From Rhodobacterales bacterium HKCCE2091 (lineage in GTDB: Bacteria > Pseudomonadota > Alphaproteobacteria > Rhodobacterales > Rhodobacteraceae): DNA of 64,000 nucleotides. This document shows positions 15,956 to 24,953 of the stretch, one piece after another. Both the position numbers and the translations under genes were made by a program. The notes below the pieces were generated by a model. The model did not search any database and was not told where the DNA came from. It saw only the letters and a program-made list of their open reading frames with translations. How positions within the stretch are numbered: position 1 is the first letter of the stretch; each line of letters opens with the position of its first letter. The stretch covers positions 62,001 through 126,000 of the forward strand of contig WVSL01000008.1 in NCBI GenBank assembly GCA_015689685.1, written 5' to 3'.

Positions 15956-16710
15956 GCGGCGCCCTCCCCGCCCGCGCCGGTCGCGGTCCCGGCACCGATC
16001 TCGACGGGTGTCACGGTCTTGGCGCGGCGGATCAGCCAGGCGACGCCCATCAGGTCGGTAATGCCGACCAGAGCGCGCTGGAAGTTGGTGTACTTGGAAC
16101 TGCCGGCCCCGCGTTCGCGGTGGGCTACGTCGACATGGGCGATCTCGTATCCCGCGCGCCCGAACAGCGCCGGCAGGTAGCGGTGCATGTGGTTGAAGTA
16201 CGGCAGTTCGAGAAACGCCTCGCGCCGGAACGCCTTGAGCCCGCAGCCCGAATCCCGCGTCGCGTCGTTCAGCATCCAGGCCCGGAACCTGTTGGCGATC
16301 TTCGACGCCATGCGCTTCGACCAGGTGTCCTGCCGCTTGACCCGCTGCCCGGCCACGAGCCCGAGCGAGGCCGGCGCATCCGCCGCCATCAGCGGCGCGA
16401 CGAGCCGGGGGATCTCCGACGGCGGGTTCTGCATGTCGCCGTCGAGCGTGCAGACGATCGCGCCCTTCGCCGCACGGACCCCGGAATGGACCGCCGCCGA
16501 CTGCCCGCCCGCCGTCTCGTGCCTGAGCATCCTGAGCCACGGCCGGTCCGCCATCAGCGCCCTGATTTCCGCCCCCGTCGCGTCGGAGGATCCGTCGTCG
16601 ACCAGGACGACCTCGAAAGCGCCAAGCCCCGCGCAGGCGGTCCCGATCTCGGAGACGAGCGGCGCGACGTTCTCGGCCTCGTTGTGCATCGGTATGACGA
16701 TGGACAGCAT
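15952..16710 (-). CDS. Glycosyltransferase family 2 (polyprenyl-phosphate sugar synthase-like)
   Basis: A 252-residue GT-A enzyme starting MLSIVIPMHNEAENV. The nucleotide-sugar site is VDDGSSDAT (37-45), and the DxD-containing CTLDGDMQNPP (87-97) matches dolichol-phosphate mannosyltransferase/ArnC-type enzymes, which charge polyprenyl phosphate with a sugar. It lacks the C-terminal membrane segments many relatives have, so it may dock on the LABN protein. A GGGGCGAG site precedes the ATG. It is first in the five-gene minus-strand cassette, transcribed away from tRNA-Gln. Confidence 0.87.
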   Translation of the reverse strand: MLSIVIPMHNEAENVAPLVSEIGTACAGLGAFEVVLVDDGSSDATGAEIRALMADRPWLRMLRHETAGGQSAAVHSGVRAAKGAIVCTLDGDMQNPPSEIPRLVAPLMAADAPASLGLVAGQRVKRQDTWSKRMASKIANRFRAWMLNDATRDSGCGLKAFRREAFLELPYFNHMHRYLPALFGRAGYEIAHVDVAHRERGAGSSKYTNFQRALVGITDLMGVAWLIRRAKTVTPVEIGAGTATGAGGEGAA

Positions 16711-16876
16711 CTCGCCCCTGCCTTGCCCGCCTGTCTCGCCGTCGCTCGCGGCGGTCGTTTGTCCGGCGGAGATTAGTCGAAAGCGACGGGGGGTGCCACC
16801 ACCCAAGCTGCGTCGGAATTTTCCCACCCGGCCCCTTGATCCCGCCCCGCCCCCGATGTAACCAGCGCGGCACCGT

Positions 16877-16951
16877 TGGGGTGTAGCCAAGTGGTAAGGC
16901 AGCGGTTTTTGGTACCGTGTACCGTAGGTTCGAATCCTACCACCCCAGCCA
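16877..16951 (+). tRNA. tRNA-Gln (anticodon TTG)
   Basis: A 75-base cloverleaf with encoded CCA. The acceptor stem TGGGGTG pairs with CACCCCA, the anticodon stem GCGGT/ACCGT encloses loop TTTTGGT (anticodon TTG at 16909-16911), and the T-arm GTAGG-TTCGAAT-CCTAC is intact. It forms the left edge of the small mobile scar. Confidence 0.96.
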
Positions 16952-16981
16952 CGCACTTCCCTGATTCCAGACGACACGCGG

Positions 16982-17002
16982 TACGGCACGGATAGTGCCG
17001 TA
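16982..17002. repeat. Inverted repeat downstream of tRNA-Gln
   Basis: TACGGCAC-GGATA-GTGCCGTA has perfect 8-bp arms and begins 30 bases after the tRNA. It could be the tRNA terminator or a leftover recombination site of the element that carried the truncated recombinase. There is no T-run. Confidence 0.5.
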
Positions 17003-17123
17003 ATGTCCGCAGGTTAGCCGCGTCCTGCGCTCACGCAGACCGTGGACTCGCCTGTGAACGGGCCCTGAATGCCCCGAAGTCTGCACACGGCATTTCCACG
17101 GTAGCAGGTGTGGTTTCGGGGGA

Positions 17124-17521
17124 TCAGAGAGTCGAGAGAAGCGCGCGCTGCTCGGACCAGTCGGACGGCAGGTCGTGGGCCTTGCACCACTCCGACGTGA
17201 ACCCGACGGGCTGCTTTCCATCTAGGACATCGCGGAGGATGTCCGGGGCGAGGAAGGCGAGGACGATCATCTGCTGGACGCGGCGCTTCGAGGTGCCGGT
17301 CGCCTGGGCGATGTCGCCGAAGGTCTCGCCGGCCTTGATGCGGTCGAGCCAGGCATGGGCGCGGGCGATGTTGCGGATCAGGGTCTCGTCCCGGCCGGTC
17401 GGCGTGTCGGCGAGAACGATGCGGGTCTCGACACCGCGCTTGCGCAGCTGGAACGGATGGGTCGAGGTGAGACGGTCGGGATCGATTGCAGCGGGGGCAA
17501 TGGCCATCTGTGTGGCGAGGG
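17124..17521 (-). pseudogene. C-terminal remnant of a serine recombinase, interrupted by an IS
   Basis: About 130 codons remain. The readable part (RDETLIRNIARAHAWLDRI, FGDIAQATGTSKRRVQQMI, FLAPDILRDVLDGKQP, LPSDWSEQRALL) matches the tail shared by phage- and island-type large serine recombinases in alphaproteobacteria. The N-terminal resolvase domain with the catalytic serine and the central recombinase domain are missing. The frame runs directly into the IS5 end at 17522, and the only available start is a GTG inside the IS inverted repeat, so a functional product is unlikely. No N-terminal half is found on the far side of the IS, so DNA was also deleted. Confidence 0.75.
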
Positions 17522-18570
17522 GGCGCTGTTGCACAAATCAGGGCCTGAGCGCGGTTCCCCTTTCCCCGGACGGACCTATCCTACAGCCACAGTAACGGGT
17601 ATGCCGAGCGCGGTGTAGCCGTTCAGCACGGCGATACGAACCTGCAGTTCGGCGACTTGGCGGTCGAAGTCTCGGGCCATGAGGGATTGGCCGAGCAGCT
17701 TGATGCAGTTCATCTTGCTCTCGACCCGGCTCCGGCGGTGGTAGCCAGACCATCGTCGCCAGATGGCGCGACCCAAATATTTGGACGCGCGTAGCGCCTC
17801 ATTGCGGGCGATGGCTCCGGGGCTCGTTGGTTTCCACGGCTTGGCGTTCTTTCGTGGCGGGATGATCGCAGCGGCACAGCGGGCAGCGATTGCCTCGTGG
17901 CACTTGCGGGTATCGTATGCGCCATCTGCCGTCACGGAACCGATCTCTTCGTCAGACGGGATTTGGTCCAGGAGATCTGGCAGGATGGGCGCATCGCCAA
18001 TGTTGCTGCCGGTGACTTCGACAGCCCGGACTTCCAGCGTTTCCTCGTCGATCCCGATGTGTATCTTGCGCCAAATACGCCGTTTGGCTCCGCCGTGCTT
18101 GCGGGCGTTCCACTCACCTTCGCCTTCGGCCTTGATGCCGGTGCTGTCGATCAACAGGTTCAGTGGACCTGTACCGCCGCGGTAGGAGATGCTCACGTTT
18201 AGCGTCTTTTGGCGGCGGCACAGGGTGCTGAAGTCCGGCACTCGCCAATCCAATCCGACCAGCCGCAGGAGGCTCTGCACGAACCCGGTCGTTTGTCTCA
18301 GCGGCATGCCGAACAGCACCTTCATTGTCAGGCACATCTGGATCGCTTCATCGCTGAAACTCGGCTGTCGCCCACGCTTCCCACTCGGCGGCGGCTTCCA
18401 CATCATGTCGGGATCGAACCAGAACGTCAGCGATCCACGCTGCCGTAGCGCTTCATTGTAAGTCGACCAGTTCGTGGTCTTGTACTTCGTCGGGGCCCAA
18501 CTGCTCATCCCTCACGCTATCATGCTGGATTCATGCAGTGAATCCCTCACCCGAGTTGCGCAACAAGGCC
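17522..18570 (-). mobile_element. IS5-family insertion sequence
   Basis: An element of about 1,049 bp with imperfect terminal inverted repeats: GGCGCTGTTGCACAAATC at the left end and, read inward from the right end, GGCCTTGTTGCGCAACTC (14 of 18 identical). It encloses one complete DDE transposase gene. The GTTGC(A/G)CAA core is typical of IS5-family ends. No clear target duplication flanks it, consistent with a deletion or rearrangement after insertion. Confidence 0.85.
17576..18508 (-). CDS. IS5-family transposase
   Basis: A full-length 310-residue DDE transposase. The DUF4096-like start region and helix-turn-helix cover about 1-110 (FSDEAIQMCLTMKVLFG). The catalytic triad is visible: first Asp in LLIDSTGIK, second in VTADGAYDTRK, and Glu in HRRSRVESKMN. 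There is no frameshift, so the element may still be active. The gene has slightly lower GC than its surroundings. Confidence 0.93.
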   Translation of the reverse strand: MSSWAPTKYKTTNWSTYNEALRQRGSLTFWFDPDMMWKPPPSGKRGRQPSFSDEAIQMCLTMKVLFGMPLRQTTGFVQSLLRLVGLDWRVPDFSTLCRRQKTLNVSISYRGGTGPLNLLIDSTGIKAEGEGEWNARKHGGAKRRIWRKIHIGIDEETLEVRAVEVTGSNIGDAPILPDLLDQIPSDEEIGSVTADGAYDTRKCHEAIAARCAAAIIPPRKNAKPWKPTSPGAIARNEALRASKYLGRAIWRRWSGYHRRSRVESKMNCIKLLGQSLMARDFDRQVAELQVRIAVLNGYTALGIPVTVAVG

Positions 18571-18751
18571 GTGCGGCATCGACAAAGAAGGCCAACTAGC
18601 TCTAAGAGGGCCAATTCGGTACCACACACTCCACTTCGATCTTTGAATGCTTTGGTGTTTCTCTGCAACATGCCGGTTGATGGTATAGATGTTGGTGCCG
18701 GGTGCCCAAAGATGTAATTCCGCTGTGTTTACAGGGGGTGGCAAGAGAATG
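18571..18751. other. Non-coding remnant between the IS and tRNA-Glu
   Basis: These 181 bases are clearly less GC-rich than the rest of the window and hold no credible gene. They look like leftover foreign DNA of the same element that supplied the recombinase stump. No copy of either tRNA 3' end (att-site repeat) is visible. Confidence 0.5.
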
Positions 18752-18826
18752 TGGCAGCCCGTAGGGGAATCGAACCCCTCTTTCCAGGTTGAAAACCTGG
18801 CGTCCTAACCGATAGACGAACGGGCC
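18752..18826 (-). tRNA. tRNA-Glu (anticodon TTC)
   Basis: A 75-base cloverleaf with encoded CCA on the minus strand. The acceptor GGCCCGT pairs with ACGGGCT, the anticodon stem CCAGG/CCTGG surrounds TTTTCAA (anticodon TTC), and the T-arm AGGGG-TTCGATT-CCCCT is intact. It lies between recJ and the IS scar. Confidence 0.96.
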
Positions 18827-18890
18827 GCGGCAGTGCGGGGTTCCTACTGAAACCACCGGGGCCGTGCAAGGGGTATTTTGCGCCCCCGGG

Positions 18891-20630
18891 TCACTCCGCG
18901 AAGGCGGCGTCGTCGAGTTTCAGCTGCACGCTCGTGCGGCCCTGCCAGTGGTTCAGTTCGACCCGGCCCGCGACGTGGACGAGCCGCCCGGCATGGCCTG
19001 CGAGCGCGGTGCCGAGCGGGGTCTCGAAGGCGCGGAAGGCGATCGCGTCGAGCCGCGCGGACCCGTCGGTGAGGCCGAGTTTCAAGTGTCCGGTGCCGAC
19101 CTCGCGGACCTGGGTAATGCGCAGGGCGGGCAGGGCGAAGCGGGGGGCGGGGGCGCCCTGGCCGAACGGGCCGGCGGTCTCCAGCGCCTCCACGAGGTCG
19201 ACCGTCGCCGCGGCGGGGGCGAGCAGCCCGTCGAGCCGCAGCGCGCCGCGCCCGCCTTCGCCCGCGCCCTGCCGCGCCAGCAACTCCGACAGCCGCGCCA
19301 TCGCCGGTTCGAGCTGCGCGCGGGTCAGGCTGAGGCCCGCAGCCATCTTGTGCCCGCCGCCCTTCTCTATCAGCCCCTCGGCGGCGAGCTTCTGGATCGA
19401 CGCGCCGAGGTCGACGCCCGCGACCGACCGGCCCGAGCCCTTGCCCGCGTCGCCATCGAAGCCGATCACGACGGCGGGGCGGTTCATCGCCTCCTTCAGC
19501 CGGCTCGCGACGATGCCGACGACGCCGGGATGCCAGCCGTCCTCCGCCGCCCAGGCCAGCGCGGGATCGTCGCGGCCTTCGCACTGGGCCAGCGCGGCGA
19601 GCCGGACGGCATCCTCGATCTCCCGCCGCTCCCCGTTCAGCCGGTCGAGTTCCGCGGCCAGTTCCGCCGCCTCCGCCCGGTCGAGCGTGGACAGGCAGCG
19701 CGCGCCGAGGTCGGCCCGGCCGATGCGGCCGCCGGCGTTGACGCGGGGGCCGAGCACGTAGCCGAGGTGGTAGGCGTCGGGGGCACGATCCAGCCGGGCG
19801 ATGTCGCTCAGCGCCACGAGGCCGGGCCGCCCGCGCTGCGCCATGATCTTCAGCCCCTGCCGCACCAGCGCGCGGTTGGCCCCGGTCAGGGGCGCAACGT
19901 CGGCCACGGTCGCGAGCGCCACGAGGTCGAGCATCCCCATCAGGTCGGGCCCCCGGCGCCCCGCGGCGCGGAGCAGGCGGTTGAGTTCGACGAGCGCGAG
20001 GAACACCACGGCCGCCGCGCAGAGATGCCCCTGGCCGGAGGTGTCGTCGGGCCGGTTCGGGTTCACCAGCCCCGCGCAGTCCGGCAGGTCTGCCCCGGCG
20101 AGGTGGTGGTCGAGCACCACGACATCCGCGTCCTTCGCCGCCGCAATCGGGCCGTGGGACAGGGTGCCGCAATCGACGCAGACGATCAGGTCGTGCGCGG
20201 CGGCGAGTTCGGCCATCGCGGGTTCGTTCGGCCCGTAGCCCTCGTCGATCCGATCGGGAACGTAGAGCGTCACGTCGCGCCCCATCACGCGGAACCAGTC
20301 GATCAGCAGCGCGGCGGAGGCTCCGCCGTCGACGTCGTAGTCGGCGAAGACGGCGATCTTCTCTCCCCGCTCCAGCGCGGCGAGAAGGCGGCCGGCGACG
20401 CGGTCCATGTCCTTCAGGCTCAACGGATCGGGCAGGAGGTCGCGCAGCGTCGGTTCGAGATACGCGGCCGCGGTGTCCGGGCCGACGCCCTGCCGCGCCA
20501 GCACCAGCGACAGAGGCAGCGGCAATCCCGCCGCCTGCGCGATGGCCATGCCGATGCGGTCATGCTCCGGGTCCGGTCCCTGCCAGGTGCGCCCGGTCAG
20601 CGAGCGGTCGACGTCGAGAAAGGCGGTCAT
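18891..20630 (-). CDS. recJ: Single-stranded-DNA-specific exonuclease RecJ
   Basis: A 579-residue 5'-3' exonuclease of recombination and mismatch repair. DHH phosphoesterase motifs are present: ADYDVDG (96-102), VDCGT (152-156), VVLDHHLAG (171-179) and, in the DHHA1 domain, [11 protein letters not shown]; the OB-fold end is recognisable as [14 protein letters not shown]. Metal-binding Asp and His residues are intact. It is the last gene of an overlapping glpX-hydrolase-recJ unit (ATGA overlap with the hydrolase). Confidence 0.95.
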   Translation of the reverse strand: MTAFLDVDRSLTGRTWQGPDPEHDRIGMAIAQAAGLPLPLSLVLARQGVGPDTAAAYLEPTLRDLLPDPLSLKDMDRVAGRLLAALERGEKIAVFADYDVDGGASAALLIDWFRVMGRDVTLYVPDRIDEGYGPNEPAMAELAAAHDLIVCVDCGTLSHGPIAAAKDADVVVLDHHLAGADLPDCAGLVNPNRPDDTSGQGHLCAAAVVFLALVELNRLLRAAGRRGPDLMGMLDLVALATVADVAPLTGANRALVRQGLKIMAQRGRPGLVALSDIARLDRAPDAYHLGYVLGPRVNAGGRIGRADLGARCLSTLDRAEAAELAAELDRLNGERREIEDAVRLAALAQCEGRDDPALAWAAEDGWHPGVVGIVASRLKEAMNRPAVVIGFDGDAGKGSGRSVAGVDLGASIQKLAAEGLIEKGGGHKMAAGLSLTRAQLEPAMARLSELLARQGAGEGGRGALRLDGLLAPAAATVDLVEALETAGPFGQGAPAPRFALPALRITQVREVGTGHLKLGLTDGSARLDAIAFRAFETPLGTALAGHAGRLVHVAGRVELNHWQGRTSVQLKLDDAAFAE

Positions 20631-21187
20631 GGCGCGGCCAGGATGTCTGCGACCGCGCGCGCGGTGACGAATTCGCCGTGCAGGTGGCTGACGGCGCTGT
20701 CGTGGATCGCCTGCGGGGTCATCGGCGGCGCGCCGGACCAGCCGGTGTCGGCGTTCGCCGCGAAGGCCGCGCAGGCGTCATGGGCCAGCGTGACCGTGAA
20801 GCCGAGGTTCGCGGCCATGCGGCAGGTGGTGGAGACGCAATGCGGCGTGGTCAGGCCGCAGACGACGAGCGCCCCGATCCCGACCGCGCGCAGGTGATCC
20901 TCCAGCCCCGTGCCGATGAAGGCGGAATTGACGGTCTTCTCGAACACGGGCTCGCCGGGCAGGGGCGCCACTTCGGGCTTGGACTCGGCGCCGGGGCCGG
21001 GGGCCAGCGGCGATCCGGGCGAGGTGCTCAGGTGGCGGACATGGATCACGGGGGCGCCCCGCGCCCGCCACCCGGCCAGCAGCGATGCGGCACGGGCCTC
21101 CGCGTCGGGGTTGCAGCGCGCACCCCAGGCCGGGTCATCGAACCCGGCCTGGATGTCGATCAGGACAAGGGCCGTCTCAGCGGGCAT
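20627..21187 (-). CDS. Isochorismatase-family cysteine hydrolase
   Basis: A 186-residue alpha/beta hydrolase. The catalytic triad is D11 ([10 protein letters not shown]), K84 ([10 protein letters not shown]) and the nucleophile C117 ([16 protein letters not shown]), with the cis-peptide loop before the cysteine. Family members hydrolyse amides such as nicotinamide or ureidoacrylate, and the substrate here is unknown. It overlaps recJ by 4 bases and glpX by 11, so it is translated with both. Confidence 0.88.
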   Translation of the reverse strand: MPAETALVLIDIQAGFDDPAWGARCNPDAEARAASLLAGWRARGAPVIHVRHLSTSPGSPLAPGPGAESKPEVAPLPGEPVFEKTVNSAFIGTGLEDHLRAVGIGALVVCGLTTPHCVSTTCRMAANLGFTVTLAHDACAAFAANADTGWSGAPPMTPQAIHDSAVSHLHGEFVTARAVADILAAP

Positions 21188-22160
21188 GCCCGGGCGACCA
21201 CTCCCGCGGGTTGCGGTAGCTCATCCGCCGGACCGAGCCGGTCTTGGACCGCATCAGGATCGTCTCGGTGGTCAGGTGCGTCGGCTCGCGCTTGATGCCG
21301 TGCAGGATCGACCCGTCGGTGACGCCGGTCGCGGCGAAGATCACGTCGGCGGTCACCATGTCGTCGCGGGTATAGACCCGGTCGAGGTTGGTGATCCCGG
21401 CCTTCTTCGCGCGGCCGCGCTCGTCGTCGTTGCGGAACAGGAGCTTGCCGAACATCTGCCCGCCCATGCACTTGAGCGCGGAGGCCGCCAGGACCCCCTC
21501 GGGCGCGCCGCCCGATCCCATGTACATGTCGATGCCGGTCGACGGCTCGGCGCAGTGGATCACGCCGGCCACGTCGCCATCGGTGATGAGCCGGATCGCG
21601 CAGCCCGTGGTGCGAAGCTCCGCGATCATCTCCTCGTGGCGCGGGCGTTCCAGCACGCAGACGGTGATGTCGTGGGTCGAGCAGCCCTTGGCTGCGGCCA
21701 GCGCCGAGACCCGCTCGGACGGGCTCATGGTCAGGGTGACGACGCCGGTCTTGTAGCCGGGGCCGATGGCGAGCTTTTCCATGTAGACGTCGGGCGCGTG
21801 CAGGAGCGTGCCGCGCGGGGCCATCGCGATCACGGTCAGCGCGTTCGGCATGTCCTTCGCGGTCAGCGTGGTGCCTTCGAGCGGGTCGAGCGCGATGTCG
21901 ACCTCGGGGCCTTTGCCCGACCCGACTTCCTCGCCGATATAGAGCATCGGTGCCTCGTCGCGCTCCCCCTCTCCGATCACCACCGTGCCCTTGATATCCA
22001 GCGCGTTCAGCTGGTCGCGCATCGCGTTGACGGCGGCCTGGTCGGCGGCCTTCTCGTCGCCGCGGCCGATCAGGCGGGCCGAGGCCAGGGCGGCGGCCTC
22101 CGACACGCGGGCGAGGCCCAGGGACAGCATGCGGTCGTTGAATCCGGTGAGTTCGGCCAT
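21177..22160 (-). CDS. glpX: Class II fructose-1,6-bisphosphatase (GlpX)
   Basis: A 327-residue gluconeogenic phosphatase. Metal and substrate motifs are visible: [11 protein letters not shown] (63-73), [10 protein letters not shown] (89-98), [12 protein letters not shown] and [12 protein letters not shown]-like C-terminal signals. It belongs to the lithium-sensitive phosphatase superfamily and converts fructose 1,6-bisphosphate to fructose 6-phosphate. The ATG at 22160 begins [11 protein letters not shown]. It heads an operon with the hydrolase and recJ and is divergent from the flavin monooxygenase gene. Confidence 0.94.
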   Translation of the reverse strand: MAELTGFNDRMLSLGLARVSEAAALASARLIGRGDEKAADQAAVNAMRDQLNALDIKGTVVIGEGERDEAPMLYIGEEVGSGKGPEVDIALDPLEGTTLTAKDMPNALTVIAMAPRGTLLHAPDVYMEKLAIGPGYKTGVVTLTMSPSERVSALAAAKGCSTHDITVCVLERPRHEEMIAELRTTGCAIRLITDGDVAGVIHCAEPSTGIDMYMGSGGAPEGVLAASALKCMGGQMFGKLLFRNDDERGRAKKAGITNLDRVYTRDDMVTADVIFAATGVTDGSILHGIKREPTHLTTETILMRSKTGSVRRMSYRNPREWSPGHAR

Positions 22161-22200
22161 TTGGGTCCCTCGGGTCCTTGTTCGGTCGGCCCTTGGGTAG

Positions 22201-22217
22201 CCTTTGGCCCCCAAAGG
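22201..22217. promoter_or_regulatory. Inverted repeat between glpX and the monooxygenase gene
   Basis: CCTTTGG-CCC-CCAAAGG, with perfect 7-bp arms, lies in the 144-bp divergent promoter region, 40 bases from glpX and 87 from the monooxygenase start. It could be an operator or a hairpin in the glpX leader; no regulator gene is adjacent. Confidence 0.4.
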
Positions 22218-22304
22218 GGCAAGCGGCAAGGGGGACGGTAGCGCCAACGGTTGATGCGCGAGCGGATGCTGGTATGACCCCCGGAACCGGAGAGGGAGGG
22301 AGAC

Positions 22305-23597
22305 ATGGCGGAACCAGTGGTCCTGATCGCGGGCGGCGGCATCGGCGGGCTGGCGACGGCGCTGACCCTGCACCAGGTCGGCGTGCGCGCGGTCGTGTTC
22401 GAAAGCGTGCGCGAGCTGAAGCCGCTCGGCGTCGGCATCAACCTGCAGCCGAACGCGGTGCGGGAACTGCTCGACATGGGGTTCACCGCGGCGGATCTCG
22501 ACGCGGTCGGCCTTCCGGCGCGGGAATGGGCGCTCGTCGGGCTGAACGGGAACGATGTCTATTCCGAAAGCCGTGGGACCGAAGCGGGTTACAAGTGGGA
22601 GCAATACGCGGTCCATCGCGGGCTGTTCCACATGGCGCTTTATCGCCGTTTCGTGGAGCTCGCCGGGGCCGACGCGGTGCGGCTCGGATCCCGCGTGACG
22701 GGCTACCGCACGAACCCCGACGGCACCGTGACCGCCCTTGTCGAGACGGCGAAGGGCCAGACGGAGGAAACCGGCACCCTCCTGATCGGCGCGGACGGCA
22801 TCCATTCGGCTATCCGCGCGCAGGTCCACCCGGACCAGCCGCCGATCCACTGGGGCGGCGCGCTGATGTGGCGGGGCACGACGCGGGCGAAACCGATCCG
22901 CACAGGCTCCAGCTTCGTCGGCCTCGGCACCCACCGGCACCGGATGGTGATCTACCCGATCTCGCACCCCGACGCGGAGGGCTACGCCACGATCAACTGG
23001 ATCGCGGAGATGACGCTCGACGACATGGACGGCGCCAGCCGTGACAGCTGGTTCCGGCCCGTTGAGGTCTCTGAATTCGCGCACAATTTCGACGGCTTCC
23101 GCTACGACTGGCTCGACGTGCCCGCGCTGATCGCGGGCGCGGACGTGGCCTACGAGAACCCGATGATCGACCGAGACCCGGTGTCCACCTGGGTCGACGG
23201 GCCGGTAGCGCTGATGGGCGACGCGGCCCACGCGATGTATCCCACCGGGTCGAACGGCGCGAGCCAGGCCATCGTCGACGCCCGCGTGCTCGGCGCGATG
23301 ATGGTGCAGCACGGGGTCACGCCCGACGCGCTCGCGGCCTACGATGCGGCGCTCTGCGGCCCGATCTCCGAGGTCATCCTGCGCAATCGCGGGGCAGGGC
23401 CGTTCGGGCTTCTGAACCTCGTGGACGAACGCTGCGGCGGCGTGTTCGACGACATCGACGCGGTGATCCCGGCGGCCGAGCGGGCGGAGTTCATGGCCGG
23501 CTACAAGGCCGCGGCAGGCTTCGCCATCGAGAAGCTGAATGCCGCCCCGCCGACCATCGCGCCGGGCGCGCGGGTCCGCGACACCGCACCCGCCTGA
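22305..23597 (+). CDS. FAD-dependent monooxygenase (PhzS/salicylate hydroxylase-like)
   Basis: A 430-residue flavoprotein hydroxylase. The FAD site GGGIGGLATAL is at 10-20, the mid-chain GADGIHSAIR motif binds FAD/NAD(P)H, and GDAAHAMYPTGSNGASQAI contacts the flavin ribityl chain. Overall it resembles flavin-dependent oxidoreductases of aromatic-ring hydroxylation. The substrate is unknown. A strong GAGAGGGAGGGAG ribosome site precedes the ATG. It is oriented opposite to hom and glpX, between which it lies. Confidence 0.88.
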   Translation: MAEPVVLIAGGGIGGLATALTLHQVGVRAVVFESVRELKPLGVGINLQPNAVRELLDMGFTAADLDAVGLPAREWALVGLNGNDVYSESRGTEAGYKWEQYAVHRGLFHMALYRRFVELAGADAVRLGSRVTGYRTNPDGTVTALVETAKGQTEETGTLLIGADGIHSAIRAQVHPDQPPIHWGGALMWRGTTRAKPIRTGSSFVGLGTHRHRMVIYPISHPDAEGYATINWIAEMTLDDMDGASRDSWFRPVEVSEFAHNFDGFRYDWLDVPALIAGADVAYENPMIDRDPVSTWVDGPVALMGDAAHAMYPTGSNGASQAIVDARVLGAMMVQHGVTPDALAAYDAALCGPISEVILRNRGAGPFGLLNLVDERCGGVFDDIDAVIPAAERAEFMAGYKAAAGFAIEKLNAAPPTIAPGARVRDTAPA

Positions 23598-23601
23598 GGC
23601 G

Positions 23602-24888
23602 TCAGACCTCCTCGATCCGGAGTGCCACCGGCGCCTCGGTCACCACCCCCGTTCCCGGCAGGTCGCCGAGCGCGCGGTCGAGGTTCGGGCGCGCGGTCTT
23701 GTGGGTCACGATCAAGACCGGCGCGAGGTCGCCCGGGTGGTCGTACTGCCGCATCCGGTCGATCGAGATGCCCGCCTCGCCGAGCACCGTTGCCACCTTC
23801 GCCAGCGCGCCGGGCTTGTCGGTGAGCAGCAGGCGCAGGTAGTAGGCGCCGGGCGACTGCGCCGAGGCCGGTTTCGGGGCGGCGAGGGTCGCGGCGGGCT
23901 GGCCGAAGGTCGGCAACCGAACGCCGCGCGCAATGTCCATCACGTCGGCCAGTACCGCGCTCGCCGTCGGGCCTTCACCCGCGCCCGCGCCGCGCAGCAC
24001 CACCTGGCCCACGGCGTCGCCTTCCAGCACCACCATGTTGGTGCCGCCGACGAGCTGGCCGAGCGGCGAGGTGTCGGGCACGAGGCAGGGGGACATGCGC
24101 TGTTCCAGCCCGCGCCCGGTCATCTGCGCCACGCCGAGAAGCTTGATCTTGTAGCCCATGTCACCGGCGCGGCGGATGTCTTCGATGGTAATCGCGCCGA
24201 TGCCTTCCAGCGCCACCGCGTCGAAATCGACGCGGGTGCCGAAGGCAATGGCAGCGAGGATCGACAGCTTGTGCGCGGCGTCGATCCCGCCGACGTCGAG
24301 CTCCGGGTCTGCCTCCAGGTAGCCGAGCCCGTCGGCCTCCGCGAAGGCTTCCTCGTAGGTCAGGCCGGCATCGTCCATCCGCGTCAGGATGTAGTTGCAG
24401 GTGCCGTTCATCACGCCCATGACGCGGCTGATGCCGTTGCCGGCGAGCCCCTCGGTCAGGGCCTTGATGACGGGAATGCCGCCTGCGACGGCGGCCTCGT
24501 AGCGCAGGGAAACACCCGCGTTTTCAGCGGCTTCCGCAAGCGGCTGGCCGTGGTGGGCCAGCATCGCCTTGTTCGCGGTGACGACGTGCTTGCCCGTGGC
24601 GATAGCGGCCTCGACGGCGGCCTTGGCGGGGCCGTCGTCGCCGCCTACGAGCTCCACGAACACGTCGACGTCGGCCCGTTTGGCCAGCGCCACCGGGTCG
24701 TCCTCCCACCCGTAGCGGTCGAGCGAAACGCCGCGATCCTTGTCGCGGCTGCGGGCGGAAACGGCAGAGATTTCAATGGGTCGCCCGGCCCGTGCTGACA
24801 GGAGTTGCTTCTGCCGCTGGACGATCTTGACCACGCCCGCGCCCACGGTCCCGAGCCCGGCGATACCGAGGCGAAGCGGTTCAGTCAT
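23602..24888 (-). CDS. hom: Homoserine dehydrogenase
   Basis: A 428-residue NAD(P)-dependent enzyme that reduces aspartate semialdehyde to homoserine for threonine and methionine synthesis. The nucleotide site is GLGTVGAGVV (9-18); the catalytic region reads GGIPVIKALTEGLAGN and GYLEADPELDVGGIDAAHK; a C-terminal ACT domain begins near residue 350, indicating feedback control by an amino acid, probably threonine. The start at 24888 follows GGAGG. Convergent with the monooxygenase gene, leaving 4 bases between stops. Confidence 0.95.
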   Translation of the reverse strand: MTEPLRLGIAGLGTVGAGVVKIVQRQKQLLSARAGRPIEISAVSARSRDKDRGVSLDRYGWEDDPVALAKRADVDVFVELVGGDDGPAKAAVEAAIATGKHVVTANKAMLAHHGQPLAEAAENAGVSLRYEAAVAGGIPVIKALTEGLAGNGISRVMGVMNGTCNYILTRMDDAGLTYEEAFAEADGLGYLEADPELDVGGIDAAHKLSILAAIAFGTRVDFDAVALEGIGAITIEDIRRAGDMGYKIKLLGVAQMTGRGLEQRMSPCLVPDTSPLGQLVGGTNMVVLEGDAVGQVVLRGAGAGEGPTASAVLADVMDIARGVRLPTFGQPAATLAAPKPASAQSPGAYYLRLLLTDKPGALAKVATVLGEAGISIDRMRQYDHPGDLAPVLIVTHKTARPNLDRALGDLPGTGVVTEAPVALRIEEV

Positions 24889-24953
24889 CGTGTCCTCCGA
24901 TTGCCGGTGCGGGGGTTTGGTAGCGGCTTCGCCGCGGCGGTGCAACGGTCGGC

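Noticed and set aside
16952-18751. A functional genomic island with att sites
   Set aside because: No duplicated tRNA 3' end, no cargo gene and only a stump of the recombinase.
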